A DNA stretch of 64,000 nt from Desulfoluna spongiiphila (GCF_900101345.1 NZ_FMUX01000002.1:480786-544785); one strand, 5' to 3'; counted from the stretch's first letter, positions 26,980 through 36,172 are shown. The notes: generated by a model from the sequence alone, not told the origin. Numbers and translations are program-made.

Positions 26980-27399
26980 TTAAAATCGGACCCCCGCCTT
27001 GAGGATCACGTTGGCGTACGGGGTAAACTCCCCGGTGCGCACCACGGCCCGGCACCGTTTGGTGGCAAGCTTGAAGGCCTCGTGGCGAACGGCGAGGATG
27101 GGGATCTCTTTGCCCATGGCCTCCTCCTCCTGTTTGAGAAGGGCCATGAAGGCCTCGTGGAGTTCCGGGCTTTTTTCCGGGAACTCTTCGGCCATTTCCA
27201 CGGAATCCAGGGTCATCTCCGAAAGCACGGCTTTGACGGTGTCGATGAAGGACGGGATGCCGCGGCTTAAGGCCAGGTCGATGCGTCGGGGCTCGGCGGG
27301 GATGGGCAGCCCCGCGTCGCAGACGCAGAGTCCGTCCAGGTGTCCGAGCCGTGCCACGGCGTGGCTGATTTCTGAGTTGATGAGTGTGCCTTTTTTCAT
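26980..27399 (-). CDS. rbsD: D-ribose pyranase
   Basis: 139 residues, exactly the usual RbsD length. The N-terminus MKKGTLINSEISHAVARLGHLD contains the conserved catalytic-pocket histidine, followed by VCDAGLPIP. The C-terminus ends VRTGEFTPYANVILKAGVRF, typical of RbsD. It interconverts pyranose and furanose forms of ribose for RbsK. It is the first gene of the leftward ribose operon (rbsD-A-C-B-K order as in enterobacteria). The ribosome site is weak (GGGG 7-10 bases upstream). A candidate LacI-type operator lies 150 bp upstream. Confidence 0.95.
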   Translation of the reverse strand: MKKGTLINSEISHAVARLGHLDGLCVCDAGLPIPAEPRRIDLALSRGIPSFIDTVKAVLSEMTLDSVEMAEEFPEKSPELHEAFMALLKQEEEAMGKEIPILAVRHEAFKLATKRCRAVVRTGEFTPYANVILKAGVRF

Positions 27400-28395
27400 G
27401 AAAAACCCCAGTATGGTCTGTTCTGATGTATGCGTTGGTGCCTTCAGGGGAACCTCACCCGCAGAAGGGGTCAGGGCGTTTTCTCCGCGGCAGGCTTCGG
27501 CCTGGATGCAAAGAGGCCCTGATGACTGTTTTTTGTTTAATGTATCAGACAGGGAACCTTTTGCGCAAACGGTTCCCCGTACCCCGGTATAGGGGTGGCC
27601 CGATTCGGGGAAAGGCCGTGAAGGAAAAGAGTAAAAAGGGGGCCTTCGGGATGCGGGGGGAACAGGTTCCGCTGCGTGCCGCTTTTGGAATGATTCCAAC
27701 GCGGGCCGATCCTCTGAGGCGGGTTTCTATTGATCCCCAGGCCGTCACATAGCGATGTGTCCGGCACACTCGTAAACAATTTTCACGTCCCGGATTGGAT
27801 TCGCAGGGCGTCCCGTGCAGGGACGCAATTTTCGTGCCCAAGGCGTTTTGGTCCCTTCTGATGGATCTGGGCAGGTTCCCTGTCAACCCTCAAAGATCAG
27901 AAGAGAAAATTGCAAGGGGTCTTTGTGGGGAAAGTGTTCATATTCGAAAATTAAGCCAATGTAAAGTGTTTTCCATTTATCTATGGCATCAGCAGAATTT
28001 ATCAGGTTTGCCCTTGACTAATGGCTTGAATTTTACATTTATGGTTTTTCGTCGGAATCTATGGTGGTGATAACATATCGCTTTTTAGTAAGTAATCGTG
28101 ATTGCTTTTTCTGTCGGGTGAGGTGAGTAACTAAGGAAATCGTCGTATCGGGTTTTTGTCAGGCACATTCTCATCCCGCAGTATGATCTCAACGCCTGCC
28201 CTCTTCAGGGGATGACCTCCCGGTTGGTCCCCGTTTCGTCGACGTACGCCCTTTCCATGGACGCAGATGCGCTCCCCTGCTCAGTTTTCCCCTCGACACT
28301 CCGTCTTTTCCGACCTGTTCGCATTCCCCTTATCCAAAAACTCTATATTGATTTGCACCGGCTGTTCGGCCTGAAGCAATGACCGGAGGGTAATC
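27400..28395. other. Divergent intergenic region between ribose and hydrogenase operons
   Basis: About 1 kb with no supportable gene. Content: the operator-like palindrome at 27553, an A+T-richer stretch around 27930-28100 with TTGACT (about 28013) that could belong to a promoter toward the hydrogenase operon, and otherwise nothing recognised. The great length suggests two separate control regions. Confidence 0.5.
27553..27576. promoter_or_regulatory. 24-bp palindrome upstream of rbsD, candidate RbsR/LacI-type operator
   Basis: GGAACCTTTTGC followed directly by GCAAACGGTTCC: the halves are reverse complements except for one base. The TTTTGCGCAAAC core resembles LacI-family sites. It sits 154 bp before rbsD. 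No regulator gene is adjacent. Confidence 0.55.
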
Positions 28396-28794
28396 ATGAC
28401 AAAGATCAAGTCCCTGGATGATTTACGGAAAATGAAAGAGAAACTCCAGTCCAGTGTCCATTTAAGGGAAAACGGAGAACGCTGCGACCAACTGGTTCAG
28501 ATTCGGGTAGCCATGGCCACCTGCGGCATTGCGGCCGGCGGCAAGGAGGTGCTCAGCGCCCTGGTGGATCAGCTGGATCGCCGAAACATCGAGGCGGTGG
28601 TCACCCAGACGGGGTGCATGGGGTACTGCTATGCCGAGCCCACCATCGAGGTGACGCTTCCCGGAAGCGATCCCGTGGTGTTCGGCGAGGTGACCACGGA
28701 CAAAGCGGCGGAGATTGTGGATCGTTACGTGGCCCGGGGTGAACTCCTGCCCGGCATCATTCCTGTGAATTACGAAGTGGTGGACAAAGACTAA
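28396..28794 (+). CDS. hndB: [2Fe-2S] thioredoxin-fold subunit of NAD(P)-linked [FeFe] hydrogenase
   Basis: 132 residues, thioredoxin-like ferredoxin of the HndB type. Motifs are MATCGIAAGGKEVL (Cys43) and TQTGCMGYCYAEP (Cys74, Cys78), with Cys30 as a possible fourth ligand. An N-terminal helical segment (SLDDLRKMKEKLQ) is typical of HndB. It would relay electrons between the flavin subunit and the hydrogenase. GGAGGG precedes ATG 28396. It is first in the operon, 79 bp before hndC. In Desulfovibrio fructosovorans the order is hndA-B-C-D; here the NuoE-like subunit comes last. Confidence 0.88.
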   Translation: MTKIKSLDDLRKMKEKLQSSVHLRENGERCDQLVQIRVAMATCGIAAGGKEVLSALVDQLDRRNIEAVVTQTGCMGYCYAEPTIEVTLPGSDPVVFGEVTTDKAAEIVDRYVARGELLPGIIPVNYEVVDKD

Positions 28795-28873
28795 CGCCCC
28801 GGGGCTTTTTCGGGTACCGGCCCTGCGGCCCGGTTTCCCTTGAGCCCGACAGACACGAAGGAGCACACACGAG

Positions 28874-30667
28874 ATGGGACGATACAAAACGCATATTCTG
28901 GTCTGCGCCGGTACCGGGTGCCGGGCGTCGGAAAGCGATCTGATATTTCAAAAACTGGACCAGGGCATCAAAAAGCGCAACCTTCAACGGGAGGTCCAGG
29001 TGGTGAAGACGGGGTGTTTCGGCTTCTGCGAGAAGGGCCCCATTGTCAAGTTCATGCCGGACAACACCTTTTATGTGGAGGTCAGCCCCTCCGACGCCGA
29101 CACCCTCATCGAAGAGCACGTGGTCAAGGGACGGCGGGTGGAGCGGCTTCTCTACACCGACCCGAAAAGCGGCGACAGGATCTCCGACTCCAAGCACATG
29201 GGGTTCTACCGCAAGCAGATCCGCATCGCCCTTCGGAACAGCGGGTTCATCGACCCGGAGAACATCGACGAGTACATCGCCCGGGACGGGTACCAGGCTT
29301 TGGGCAAGGCCCTGCTTGAGATGAGCCCTGAAAAGGTCATCGAGGAGGTGAAGTGTTCCGGCCTGCGCGGCAGGGGGGGCGGAGGTTTCCCCACGGGGCT
29401 GAAGTGGCAGTACGCCCGGGCCGCTGCAGGGGACGAAAAGTATGTGGTCTGCAACGCCGACGAAGGTGACCCCGGGGCCTTCATGGACCGATCCATCCTG
29501 GAGGGCGATCCCCATTCGGTGCTGGAAGCCATGGCCATCTGCGGCTACGCCATGGGCGCCGAGACGGGCCTTATCTATATCCGTGCCGAATACCCCCTGG
29601 CCATCCAGCGGCTCCTTATTGCCATTGAGCAGGCCCGCGGGTTCGGCCTTTTGGGCAAGGACATCATGGGCAGCGGGTTCAACTTCGATATTGAACTCAA
29701 GTACGGTGCAGGCGCCTTTGTCTGCGGCGAGGAGACGGCCCTGATCCACTCCATGGAGGGACACCGCGGCGAGCCCACGATGAAGCCTCCCTTCCCTGCG
29801 GAGTCCGGCTACTACGACAAGCCCACCAACGTGAACAACGTGGAGACCCTGGCCAACATCCCCGTCATCATCACCCGCGGGGCCGACTGGTTTTCTTCCA
29901 TCGGCACGGAGAACTCCAAAGGCACCAAAGTCTTTGCCCTGGCTGGAAAGATCCGCAACGTGGGCCTCATCGAGGTGCCCATGGGCACCACCCTGCGGGA
30001 GGTGATCTACGACATCGGCGGCGGCATCTCCAGCGGCAAGAAATTCAAGGCCGTGCAGACCGGGGGACCCTCCGGGGGCTGCCTCACCGAAGAGCACCTG
30101 GACGTGCCCATCGACTACGACAACCTCGTGGCCAACGGCTCCATGATGGGCTCCGGCGGGATGATCATCATGGACGAGGACGACTGCATGGTCTCCATCG
30201 CCAAGTTTTACCTCGACTTTACCGTGGAGGAGTCCTGCGGCAAGTGCACCCCCTGCCGTATCGGCAACAAGCGCCTCTACGAGACCCTGGAGAAGATCAC
30301 CGAGGGCAAGGGCACCCTGGATGATCTCCTCAAGCTCCGGGAGCTGGGGGAAGCCATCAAGGACACGGCCCTCTGCGGCCTGGGCCAGACCTCGCCCAAC
30401 CCGGTCCTCTCCACCCTGGACAACTTTTACGATGAGTACCTGGCCCACGTCACCGACCACACCTGCCCGGCAGGTCAGTGCAAGGCCCTGGTGACCTACG
30501 CCATCGACCACGACAAGTGCGTGGGCTGTACCCTGTGCGCCAGGAAGTGCCCGGTGAATGCCGTGGAAGGGGTGAGAAAGCAGCCCCATACCATCGACAG
30601 CTTCCACTGCATCAAGTGCGGGGTCTGCTATGACAACTGTAAATTCGATGCCATCACCAAAAGCTAA
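28874..30667 (+). CDS. hndC: NuoF-like flavoprotein subunit of NAD(P)-linked [FeFe] hydrogenase
   Basis: 597 residues. The N-terminal thioredoxin-like [2Fe-2S] domain has Cys11, 16, 48 and 52. A NuoF core follows with the NAD(P)H/FMN glycine loop GRGGGGFPTG (166-175), NADEGDPGAFMDR, and the [4Fe-4S] motif SCGKCTPCR. The C-terminus carries a two-cluster ferredoxin (DKCVGCTLCARKCPVNA and HCIKCGVCYDNCKFDA). This matches HndC/HydB, which exchanges electrons with pyridine nucleotide and is the presumed site of flavin-based electron bifurcation. AAGGAG is 11 bases before ATG 28874. hndD follows after 12 bp. Confidence 0.95.
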   Translation: MGRYKTHILVCAGTGCRASESDLIFQKLDQGIKKRNLQREVQVVKTGCFGFCEKGPIVKFMPDNTFYVEVSPSDADTLIEEHVVKGRRVERLLYTDPKSGDRISDSKHMGFYRKQIRIALRNSGFIDPENIDEYIARDGYQALGKALLEMSPEKVIEEVKCSGLRGRGGGGFPTGLKWQYARAAAGDEKYVVCNADEGDPGAFMDRSILEGDPHSVLEAMAICGYAMGAETGLIYIRAEYPLAIQRLLIAIEQARGFGLLGKDIMGSGFNFDIELKYGAGAFVCGEETALIHSMEGHRGEPTMKPPFPAESGYYDKPTNVNNVETLANIPVIITRGADWFSSIGTENSKGTKVFALAGKIRNVGLIEVPMGTTLREVIYDIGGGISSGKKFKAVQTGGPSGGCLTEEHLDVPIDYDNLVANGSMMGSGGMIIMDEDDCMVSIAKFYLDFTVEESCGKCTPCRIGNKRLYETLEKITEGKGTLDDLLKLRELGEAIKDTALCGLGQTSPNPVLSTLDNFYDEYLAHVTDHTCPAGQCKALVTYAIDHDKCVGCTLCARKCPVNAVEGVRKQPHTIDSFHCIKCGVCYDNCKFDAITKS

Positions 30668-30679
30668 GGACGAAGAACC

Positions 30680-32449
30680 ATGGAATCCATCAAACTGACC
30701 ATAGACGATCAACCCGTTGAGGTGCCCGAAGGGACCACCGTCCTCGAGGCGGCCAGGGAGCAGGGCATCACCGTACCGGCCCTGTGCCATATGGATCTTT
30801 CCGGCATTGGTTTTCACAGCAGCAACGCCTCCTGCAGGCTTTGCGTGGTGGAGGTGGAAGGGCGCCGCAACCTGGCCCCTGCCTGCACCACCCTTGCCGC
30901 CCCCGGCATGGTGGTAAAGACCCGGACCCAGAGGGTGCTCAGCGCCCGGCGCATTAACCTGGAGCTGCTTCTCTCCGATCACCCCAAGGATTGCCTGAGC
31001 TGTGCCAAGGCGGGCTGCTGCGAGCTCCAGGACCTGGCCCATACCTTCGGCATCCGCAACATTTCCTATGAAGGGGAGATGTCCCACCACGTGAAGGACA
31101 CCTCCTCCCCTGCCATCGTGCGGGACCCGGACAAGTGCGTCATGTGCCGCAGGTGCGAGAACATCTGCCGCGAAGTCCAGGGCGTGGGGGTTTTAACGGC
31201 CGTAAACCGAGGCTTCGAGTCCGTGGTTGTCACGGCCTTCGACCGGGACCTGGACACCACGAAGTGCACCTATTGCGGCCAGTGCGTGGCCGTCTGCCCC
31301 ACCGGGGCCCTTTCGGAAAAAGATGAGACCGGCGCCGTGCTCCGCGCCATCGCCGACCCGGCCAAGACCGTTGTGGTCCAGGTGGCCCCGGCGGTGCGTA
31401 CCGCCCTGGGGGAAGAGTTCGGCATGGCCCCGGGCACCCTGGTGACGGGCAAGCTGGCAGCGGCCCTGAGGCGCCTTGATTTCGACTACGTCTTTGACAC
31501 GGACTTTGCCGCCGACCTCACCATCATGGAGGAGGCCTCCGAGCTTCTGGATCGCCTCACCCGTCACCTCGGCGGGGACACCTCGGTGAAGCTTCCCATC
31601 ATCACCTCCTGCTGTCCGGCCTGGGTAAACCACCTGGAGAAAAGGTTCCCCGACCTGTTGGACTACCCCTCCACGGCCCGTTCCCCCATGCAGATGTTCG
31701 GCTCCATCGCCAAGAGCTACCTGGCCGAGAAGATCGGGGTGAAACGCCAGGAGATGGTGGTTGTGTCGGTGATGCCCTGTGTGGCCAAGAAGGCCGAATG
31801 CGCCCGGGAGGAGTTCGCCGTGGACGGCAACCGGGACGTGGACATTACCCTCACCACCCGTGAGCTGGCCTCTCTGATCAAGCGTGCCAACATCGATTTT
31901 CACCGCCTGGAAGACGACGACTTCGACTCACCCCTGGGGGAGTCCACCGGGGCCGCCGTGATCTTCGGCACCACCGGCGGGGTCATCGAGGCCGCTGCCC
32001 GTAGCGCCTACGAGTTCCACACGGGGGAGACCCTTGAAGAGGTGGATTTCAAAGCCCTGCGCGGGTTTGACGGCATCCGCTCGGCCACCGTGGATTTTGC
32101 AGGGATCGATATCAAGATCGGCATCGCCCATGGCCTTGCCAACGCCCGGGTCCTCATGGAGGAGATCCGAAAAGGGACCTCTCCTTACCACGCCATCGAG
32201 GTGATGGCCTGTCCGGGGGGATGCATCGGCGGCGGCGGCCAGCCCTTTCACCAGGGGGACGAGTCCGTGATTAAGGCTCGCCAGCAGGCCCTGTACAGCG
32301 AAGACGCGGGCAAGGTGATCCGAAAATCCCACGAGAATCCCCATATCAAGAAGCTCTATGAAGAGTACCTGGGCGAACCCCTGGGAGAGAAGCCCCACGC
32401 GCTGCTCCACACCCATTACATGGACCGCAGCGGCAGGAAAACCAAATAG
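30680..32449 (+). CDS. hndD: [FeFe] hydrogenase catalytic subunit
   Basis: 589 residues. The N-terminal plant-type [2Fe-2S] domain uses Cys36, 52, 55 and 69. A His-Cys3 cluster follows (HPKDCLSC...GCC, residues 101-114), then two [4Fe-4S] clusters (CVMCRRCENIC and CTYCGQCVAVCP). All three H-cluster signatures are canonical: TSCCPAW (309-315), MPCVAKKAE (365-373) and MACPGGCIGGGGQP (509-522). The proton-relay cysteine (first Cys of SCCP) is present, so this is a catalytic enzyme making or oxidising H2. The C-terminal small-subunit-like tail (NPHIKKLYEEYLGEPLGEKPHALLHTHY) is fused, as in HndD/HydA. It is a soluble cytoplasmic partner of hndC. Confidence 0.96.
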   Translation: MESIKLTIDDQPVEVPEGTTVLEAAREQGITVPALCHMDLSGIGFHSSNASCRLCVVEVEGRRNLAPACTTLAAPGMVVKTRTQRVLSARRINLELLLSDHPKDCLSCAKAGCCELQDLAHTFGIRNISYEGEMSHHVKDTSSPAIVRDPDKCVMCRRCENICREVQGVGVLTAVNRGFESVVVTAFDRDLDTTKCTYCGQCVAVCPTGALSEKDETGAVLRAIADPAKTVVVQVAPAVRTALGEEFGMAPGTLVTGKLAAALRRLDFDYVFDTDFAADLTIMEEASELLDRLTRHLGGDTSVKLPIITSCCPAWVNHLEKRFPDLLDYPSTARSPMQMFGSIAKSYLAEKIGVKRQEMVVVSVMPCVAKKAECAREEFAVDGNRDVDITLTTRELASLIKRANIDFHRLEDDDFDSPLGESTGAAVIFGTTGGVIEAAARSAYEFHTGETLEEVDFKALRGFDGIRSATVDFAGIDIKIGIAHGLANARVLMEEIRKGTSPYHAIEVMACPGGCIGGGGQPFHQGDESVIKARQQALYSEDAGKVIRKSHENPHIKKLYEEYLGEPLGEKPHALLHTHYMDRSGRKTK

Positions 32450-32531
32450 GATCCGTTTGAACAGGTCGGGTGTGCCGGACACGTGCTCCGGCGCCGACCC
32501 CAACGATCTCATGATACAGGAATGAATCGCT

Positions 32532-33023
32532 ATGACCTCAGTACAAGCCAAGTTGTCTCCCAACGCGGTAAAGGAGATTCAGTCCATCTGTCAAAGCTTC
32601 GGCAACGACAAGGGCGAACTCATCAACATACTTCACAAAAGCCAGGATTTCTGCGGCTACCTGCCCCCGGACGTGCAGGAGGTAATTGCCGAAGAACTCG
32701 ACATTCCCGTCTCCACCGTTTACGGTGTGGTGACCTTTTACTCCCTGTTTGTCATGGAACCCCGGGGCAAGCATCACATCTCCATCTGTACAGGAACCGC
32801 CTGTTTTGTTAAGGGTGCCATGGACGTGATGGATGAATTCAAGCTCCTTCTGGGCATCGACCTGGGGGAGACCACCCCGGATGGGAAGTTCTCCATGGAC
32901 AGCCTGCGCTGTATCGGCGCCTGCGGCCTGGCCCCTGTGGTCATGGTCGGGGAGAAAATTTACGGCCGGGTCACCCCGGATGATGTCATCAACATCCTGG
33001 ACGACTACAAAGACGACAAATAG
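32532..33023 (+). CDS. hndA: NuoE-like [2Fe-2S] subunit of NAD(P)-linked [FeFe] hydrogenase
   Basis: 163 residues, the usual NuoE/HndA length. The helical N-terminus is followed by the thioredoxin-like [2Fe-2S] domain with ICTGTACFVKG (C-x4-C) and RCIGACGLAPV (C-x3-C). VYGVVTFYSLF is a family hallmark. It completes the HndABCD complex and passes electrons from the HndC flavin. It follows hndD after about 80 bp. AGGA lies upstream of ATG 32532. Confidence 0.94.
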   Translation: MTSVQAKLSPNAVKEIQSICQSFGNDKGELINILHKSQDFCGYLPPDVQEVIAEELDIPVSTVYGVVTFYSLFVMEPRGKHHISICTGTACFVKGAMDVMDEFKLLLGIDLGETTPDGKFSMDSLRCIGACGLAPVVMVGEKIYGRVTPDDVINILDDYKDDK

Positions 33024-33145
33024 GCTCGCAGAAGGCCCTGTGTTCCGGCATGCCGGGACACGGGGTCGCTGCTTCGGCCCTGGCTTCGGGTTCCGGGCGA
33101 CGTCGGAGGCAGGGCGCTACAAACCAGAATAACGTGGAAGATGCC

Positions 33146-34522
33146 ATGAGCAACAACGCCATACATCATGCACTGCGGGTGGATGAGGAGAAGTGCCGGG
33201 GATGTTGCCGGTGCATGTCCGTGTGTCCCACCGACGCCATCCGGATCCGCAACGGCAAGCCGCTGATCTTCCAGAACCGGTGCATCGACTGCGGAAAGTG
33301 CTACCGGGCATGCCCGGAATCGGCCATCCGGGTGGAGCAGGACGACTTCAACGAGATCTTCAAGTACACGCGCCGGGTGGCCCTTTTGCCCTCGATTCTC
33401 AAGGGGCAGTTCCCCGAGACCATCCCCAAGCAGCGGATCTATTCCGAGCTTTTGGAGATGGGCTTTACCGACGTGTTTGAGGTGGGGATGATGTGGCGGG
33501 TGTTCCACCTGGCCACGGCCCGATTCATCAAGAACAACCAGGTGAAAAAACCCTTTATCTCCTCCTTCTGCCCGGCGGTCCTTCGCCTGATCCAGACGCG
33601 CTTTCCCTCCCTTCTCGACCACGTGATCCCCATGAAGGCCCCCGTGGACATCGCCGCCCTGTTTTACCGCCGCCAGCTCCTGGCCCAGGGGGTGCCCGAC
33701 GACGAGATCGGTACCTTTTACGTGACCCCCTGCGCCGCCAAGATCTCGGCGGTGAAGACCCCCAACCCCCATGAACGCAAGATTTTAAACGGGGTGATCA
33801 ACATGGACTATATCTACAACCGGGTGTGGAAGCGCATCCGGGGCGAAGAGAAGTCCATGCCCCCTGAACCCCTGGCAGAGACCCTGTGCGAGAAGGGGGT
33901 GCTCTGGTTCCTCACGGCAGGGGAGTCCGAATACGCCCGGGGGCGCAGCCTTGCCATCGACGGCATTGCCAACGTTTTTGAATTTCTGGAAAACATGGAA
34001 AACGAGGAGATCTCCGATATCGATTTTCTGGAGCTCCGGTCCTGCGACCAGAGCTGCGCCGGGGGCGTGCTCACCAGCTGCAACCGGTTCCTCACCGTGG
34101 AGCGTCTCCGGAACCGGGCGGAGCGATCGAAAAACGCCGCCCCCTTAAAGGACCCGGACCGGTGGGACGACATCGATGACGACACGGAGTACCTCGTGGA
34201 TCACATCATGCTGGGCAAGATCAAGCCCAAGCCCGCCATGAAGCTTGATGAGGACATGGGACGGGCCATGGTGAAGATGGAACGACTCCGAAAGATCCTC
34301 GCCTTTTTGCCGGGCGTGGACTGCGGGCTCTGCGGTTCTCCCAACTGTCAGGCCCTTGCTGAGGATGTGGTCAACGGCGACGCCGTCCTTCGGCAGTGTG
34401 TGTTCCTGCAGAAAAAGCAGGTGGAAAGGGGACAGATGACCCTCACCGACGCCGGAACGATCCTGGCTGATGTGTGGGGGCAAAATAGACTCGATGGCGC
34501 GTCCATTGATCTGGAGGAATGA
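33146..34522 (+). CDS. H-cluster-like iron-sulfur protein, putative sensory [FeFe] hydrogenase homologue
   Basis: 458 residues. Two N-terminal [4Fe-4S] clusters (Cys17/20/23/27 and 46/49/52/56) precede a hydrogenase large-subunit-like domain. The four H-cluster cysteines are kept: SSFCP (Cys142), TPCAAK (Cys196) and SCDQSC (Cys300, Cys304). The proton-transfer cysteine of the first motif is Phe141, and the GGGQP tail of the third motif is absent. A C-terminal four-Cys Fes-type cluster follows (Cys393, 396, 401, 418; C-x2-C-x4-C-x16-C). Such changes are known in non-catalytic, sensory hydrogenase groups. No PAS or kinase domain is fused; the next genes supply possible signalling partners. The ATG at 33146 was preferred to an upstream frame with a low-complexity leader. 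Sensing H2 or redox state is an inference. Confidence 0.85.
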   Translation: MSNNAIHHALRVDEEKCRGCCRCMSVCPTDAIRIRNGKPLIFQNRCIDCGKCYRACPESAIRVEQDDFNEIFKYTRRVALLPSILKGQFPETIPKQRIYSELLEMGFTDVFEVGMMWRVFHLATARFIKNNQVKKPFISSFCPAVLRLIQTRFPSLLDHVIPMKAPVDIAALFYRRQLLAQGVPDDEIGTFYVTPCAAKISAVKTPNPHERKILNGVINMDYIYNRVWKRIRGEEKSMPPEPLAETLCEKGVLWFLTAGESEYARGRSLAIDGIANVFEFLENMENEEISDIDFLELRSCDQSCAGGVLTSCNRFLTVERLRNRAERSKNAAPLKDPDRWDDIDDDTEYLVDHIMLGKIKPKPAMKLDEDMGRAMVKMERLRKILAFLPGVDCGLCGSPNCQALAEDVVNGDAVLRQCVFLQKKQVERGQMTLTDAGTILADVWGQNRLDGASIDLEE

Positions 34523-34875
34523 TGAAGGTTAAAGAGCTTGTTGAAAAAATGAACCTCACCGTGTTCGGCGGGGAGTCGGGTCTGGATCGCGAGATTAAAG
34601 GGGGCTATGTGTCCGACCTTCTCTCGGACGTCATGGGATGCTCGGACGAGGGCGATCTCTGGGTGACCCTGCAGTCCCACAGGAACGTGGTGGGAATTGC
34701 CGCCCTCAAGGATCTGGCCGGGGTCATCGTCGTCAAGGGGTTTACCCCGGACGCCGATACCATAGAGGACAGCAACCGCGAGGGCATGCCCCTTCTGGGC
34801 GCCACGGCCGAGACCTTTGAGGTAGCGGGTCGCCTCCACCGGATGCTGGCAGGCGATGCAGACCTTCCGGGCTGA
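34522..34875 (+). CDS. DRTGG-domain protein 1
   Basis: 117 residues resembling the DRTGG domain, a small alpha/beta domain often linked to nucleotide or cyclic-nucleotide-binding regulatory proteins. Visible features are GESGLDREIKGGYVSDLLSDVMG and ALKDLAGVIVVKGFTPD. The start is ATG 34522, 4 bases after GGAGG; the upstream stop TGA overlaps it (ATGATG), so it is coupled to the sensor gene. A paralogue is encoded at 36173 in the same module. Molecular activity unknown. Confidence 0.75.
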   Translation: MKVKELVEKMNLTVFGGESGLDREIKGGYVSDLLSDVMGCSDEGDLWVTLQSHRNVVGIAALKDLAGVIVVKGFTPDADTIEDSNREGMPLLGATAETFEVAGRLHRMLAGDADLPG

Positions 34876-35593
34876 TCTTCACCTCCACACCGTGCTCTCT
34901 CCCTGCGGGGACGTCTCCATGAGTCCTGCGGGCATTGTGTCGGCGTGTGCGGGCCTGGGCATCTCCATTTTGGGGATCACGGACCACAACACCACCCGGC
35001 AGTGCCGCATCGTCACGGAGCTGGCAGAAGAACAAGGGCTTTTTGTCCTGCCCGGCGTGGAGCTTACCACCCGGGAAGAGGTGCACCTTTTGGCCTATTT
35101 CGGCAGCCTGGGTGAGGCCGAGGCTTTCCAGGGATGGATTGACGACCACCTGACGGTGATCCGAAACCGGCCGGAGCTTTTCGGCTATCAGGTGGTGGTG
35201 GATCGCACCGAGCGCGTGGTCTACCAGGAGGAGCGTCTTCTTATTGCCTCCCTTACCACCGATATCCACGAGACGGCTTCAGCCGTCAGAAAGGCGGGGG
35301 GCCTTTTGGTCTGCGCCCATGTGGCCAAGGGGAAGAACAGCCTCTTCAGCCAGCTCGGCATCATGCCCAGAGGGTTTCGGGCGGACGCATTGGAAGTGGC
35401 CAGGAAGGAGCACAGGGACCAGGTGTGCAGGCGTTTTCCCGTGGTGTCGGGGCTTCCCTTTGTCTGCGGTTCGGATGCCCATTACGTGGAAGATATCGGT
35501 TCGGTGACCACGGAGTTTACCTTGGAAACACCCGGTTTGGATGAGATTCGCCTGGCCCTGGCCGGTGGCGGGGGACGGAAGGTGGCGTTGTGA
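34856..35593 (+). CDS. PHP-domain metal-dependent phosphoesterase
   Basis: 245 residues. PHP motifs are DLHLHTVLSPCGD (metal-binding His-x-His), ILGITDHN, PGVELTTREEVHLLAYF, VCAHVAK and CGSDAHYVED. These supply the usual histidine/aspartate trinuclear metal site. It overlaps the DRTGG gene by 20 bp and the next gene by 4 bp, so translation is tightly coupled. Relatives hydrolyse nucleotide 3',5'-bisphosphates or other phosphoesters. In this module it could break down a nucleotide signal, which is speculation. Confidence 0.85.
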   Translation: MQTFRADLHLHTVLSPCGDVSMSPAGIVSACAGLGISILGITDHNTTRQCRIVTELAEEQGLFVLPGVELTTREEVHLLAYFGSLGEAEAFQGWIDDHLTVIRNRPELFGYQVVVDRTERVVYQEERLLIASLTTDIHETASAVRKAGGLLVCAHVAKGKNSLFSQLGIMPRGFRADALEVARKEHRDQVCRRFPVVSGLPFVCGSDAHYVEDIGSVTTEFTLETPGLDEIRLALAGGGGRKVAL

Positions 35594-36171
35594 ACGAGCT
35601 GTCCCTTTATGTCCTTGATATCCTCGGCAACTCGGTGAGGGCCGGGGCGCGAAAGGTGAGCCTTACCATCACGGAGAGCCGCAGGGAAAATGTCTACAGG
35701 ATGGTGTTTGAAGACGACGGCAAGGGGATGAGCCCGGAGCTGCTGGAAGAGGTCTTCAGCCCCTGGGTGACCACCCGCAAGGAGCGCCGCATCGGCCTCG
35801 GACTATCCCTTTTAAAGCAGGGGGCCCAGCAGTGCGGCGGGGACCTTGTCATTGATTCCGCCCCGGGGGAGGGCACCACGGTGACCGTGGCGTTCGAGTA
35901 CGCCCACCTGGATCGCCCCGTGGCAGGGGATATAGCCGGAAGTATAGTGATGACGGCGGCATCGGCCCCTGAGATTGACTTTTTTTATACCCACACCACC
36001 GATGTGGGTGTCTACCGGTTCAACACCGTTGAGGTGAATGAAGCCCTTGGCGGTGTCTCCATGACCAACCCGTCCATCATGCGGGCTGTTCAGGAAATGA
36101 TTCGGGAAAACTTGGATGAGATCAGCGCAGGAATGGACGAGCGCCTCGTGTTCCATAATGATATGATATAA
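35590..36171 (+). CDS. GHKL ATPase (histidine-kinase-like ATP-binding domain, no phosphoacceptor)
   Basis: 193 residues starting at GTG 35590, overlapping the PHP stop by 4 bp. The Bergerat fold is clear: N box VLDILGNSVRAGA, G1 EDDGKGM, F box FSPWVTTRK, G2 RIGLGLSLLKQGA, then GEGTTVTVAF. No DHp domain with a phosphorylatable His and no transmembrane segment precede it. The C-terminal 70 residues (TDVGVYRFNTVEVNEALGG...) are unassigned. It is likely a cytoplasmic kinase or switch protein working with its neighbours rather than a classical two-component kinase. Confidence 0.82.
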   Translation: MNELSLYVLDILGNSVRAGARKVSLTITESRRENVYRMVFEDDGKGMSPELLEEVFSPWVTTRKERRIGLGLSLLKQGAQQCGGDLVIDSAPGEGTTVTVAFEYAHLDRPVAGDIAGSIVMTAASAPEIDFFYTHTTDVGVYRFNTVEVNEALGGVSMTNPSIMRAVQEMIRENLDEISAGMDERLVFHNDMI

Positions 36172-36172
36172 A

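Noticed and set aside
27795..28070. A 91-codon frame between the rbs and hnd operons
   Set aside because: No ribosome site, no family resemblance, and it spans promoter-like A+T-rich sequence.
28757..31090. A 777-codon open frame on the minus strand opposite hndC
   Set aside because: It is antisense to an unambiguous hydrogenase flavoprotein gene and is a by-product of GC-rich codon use; no ribosome site or family similarity.
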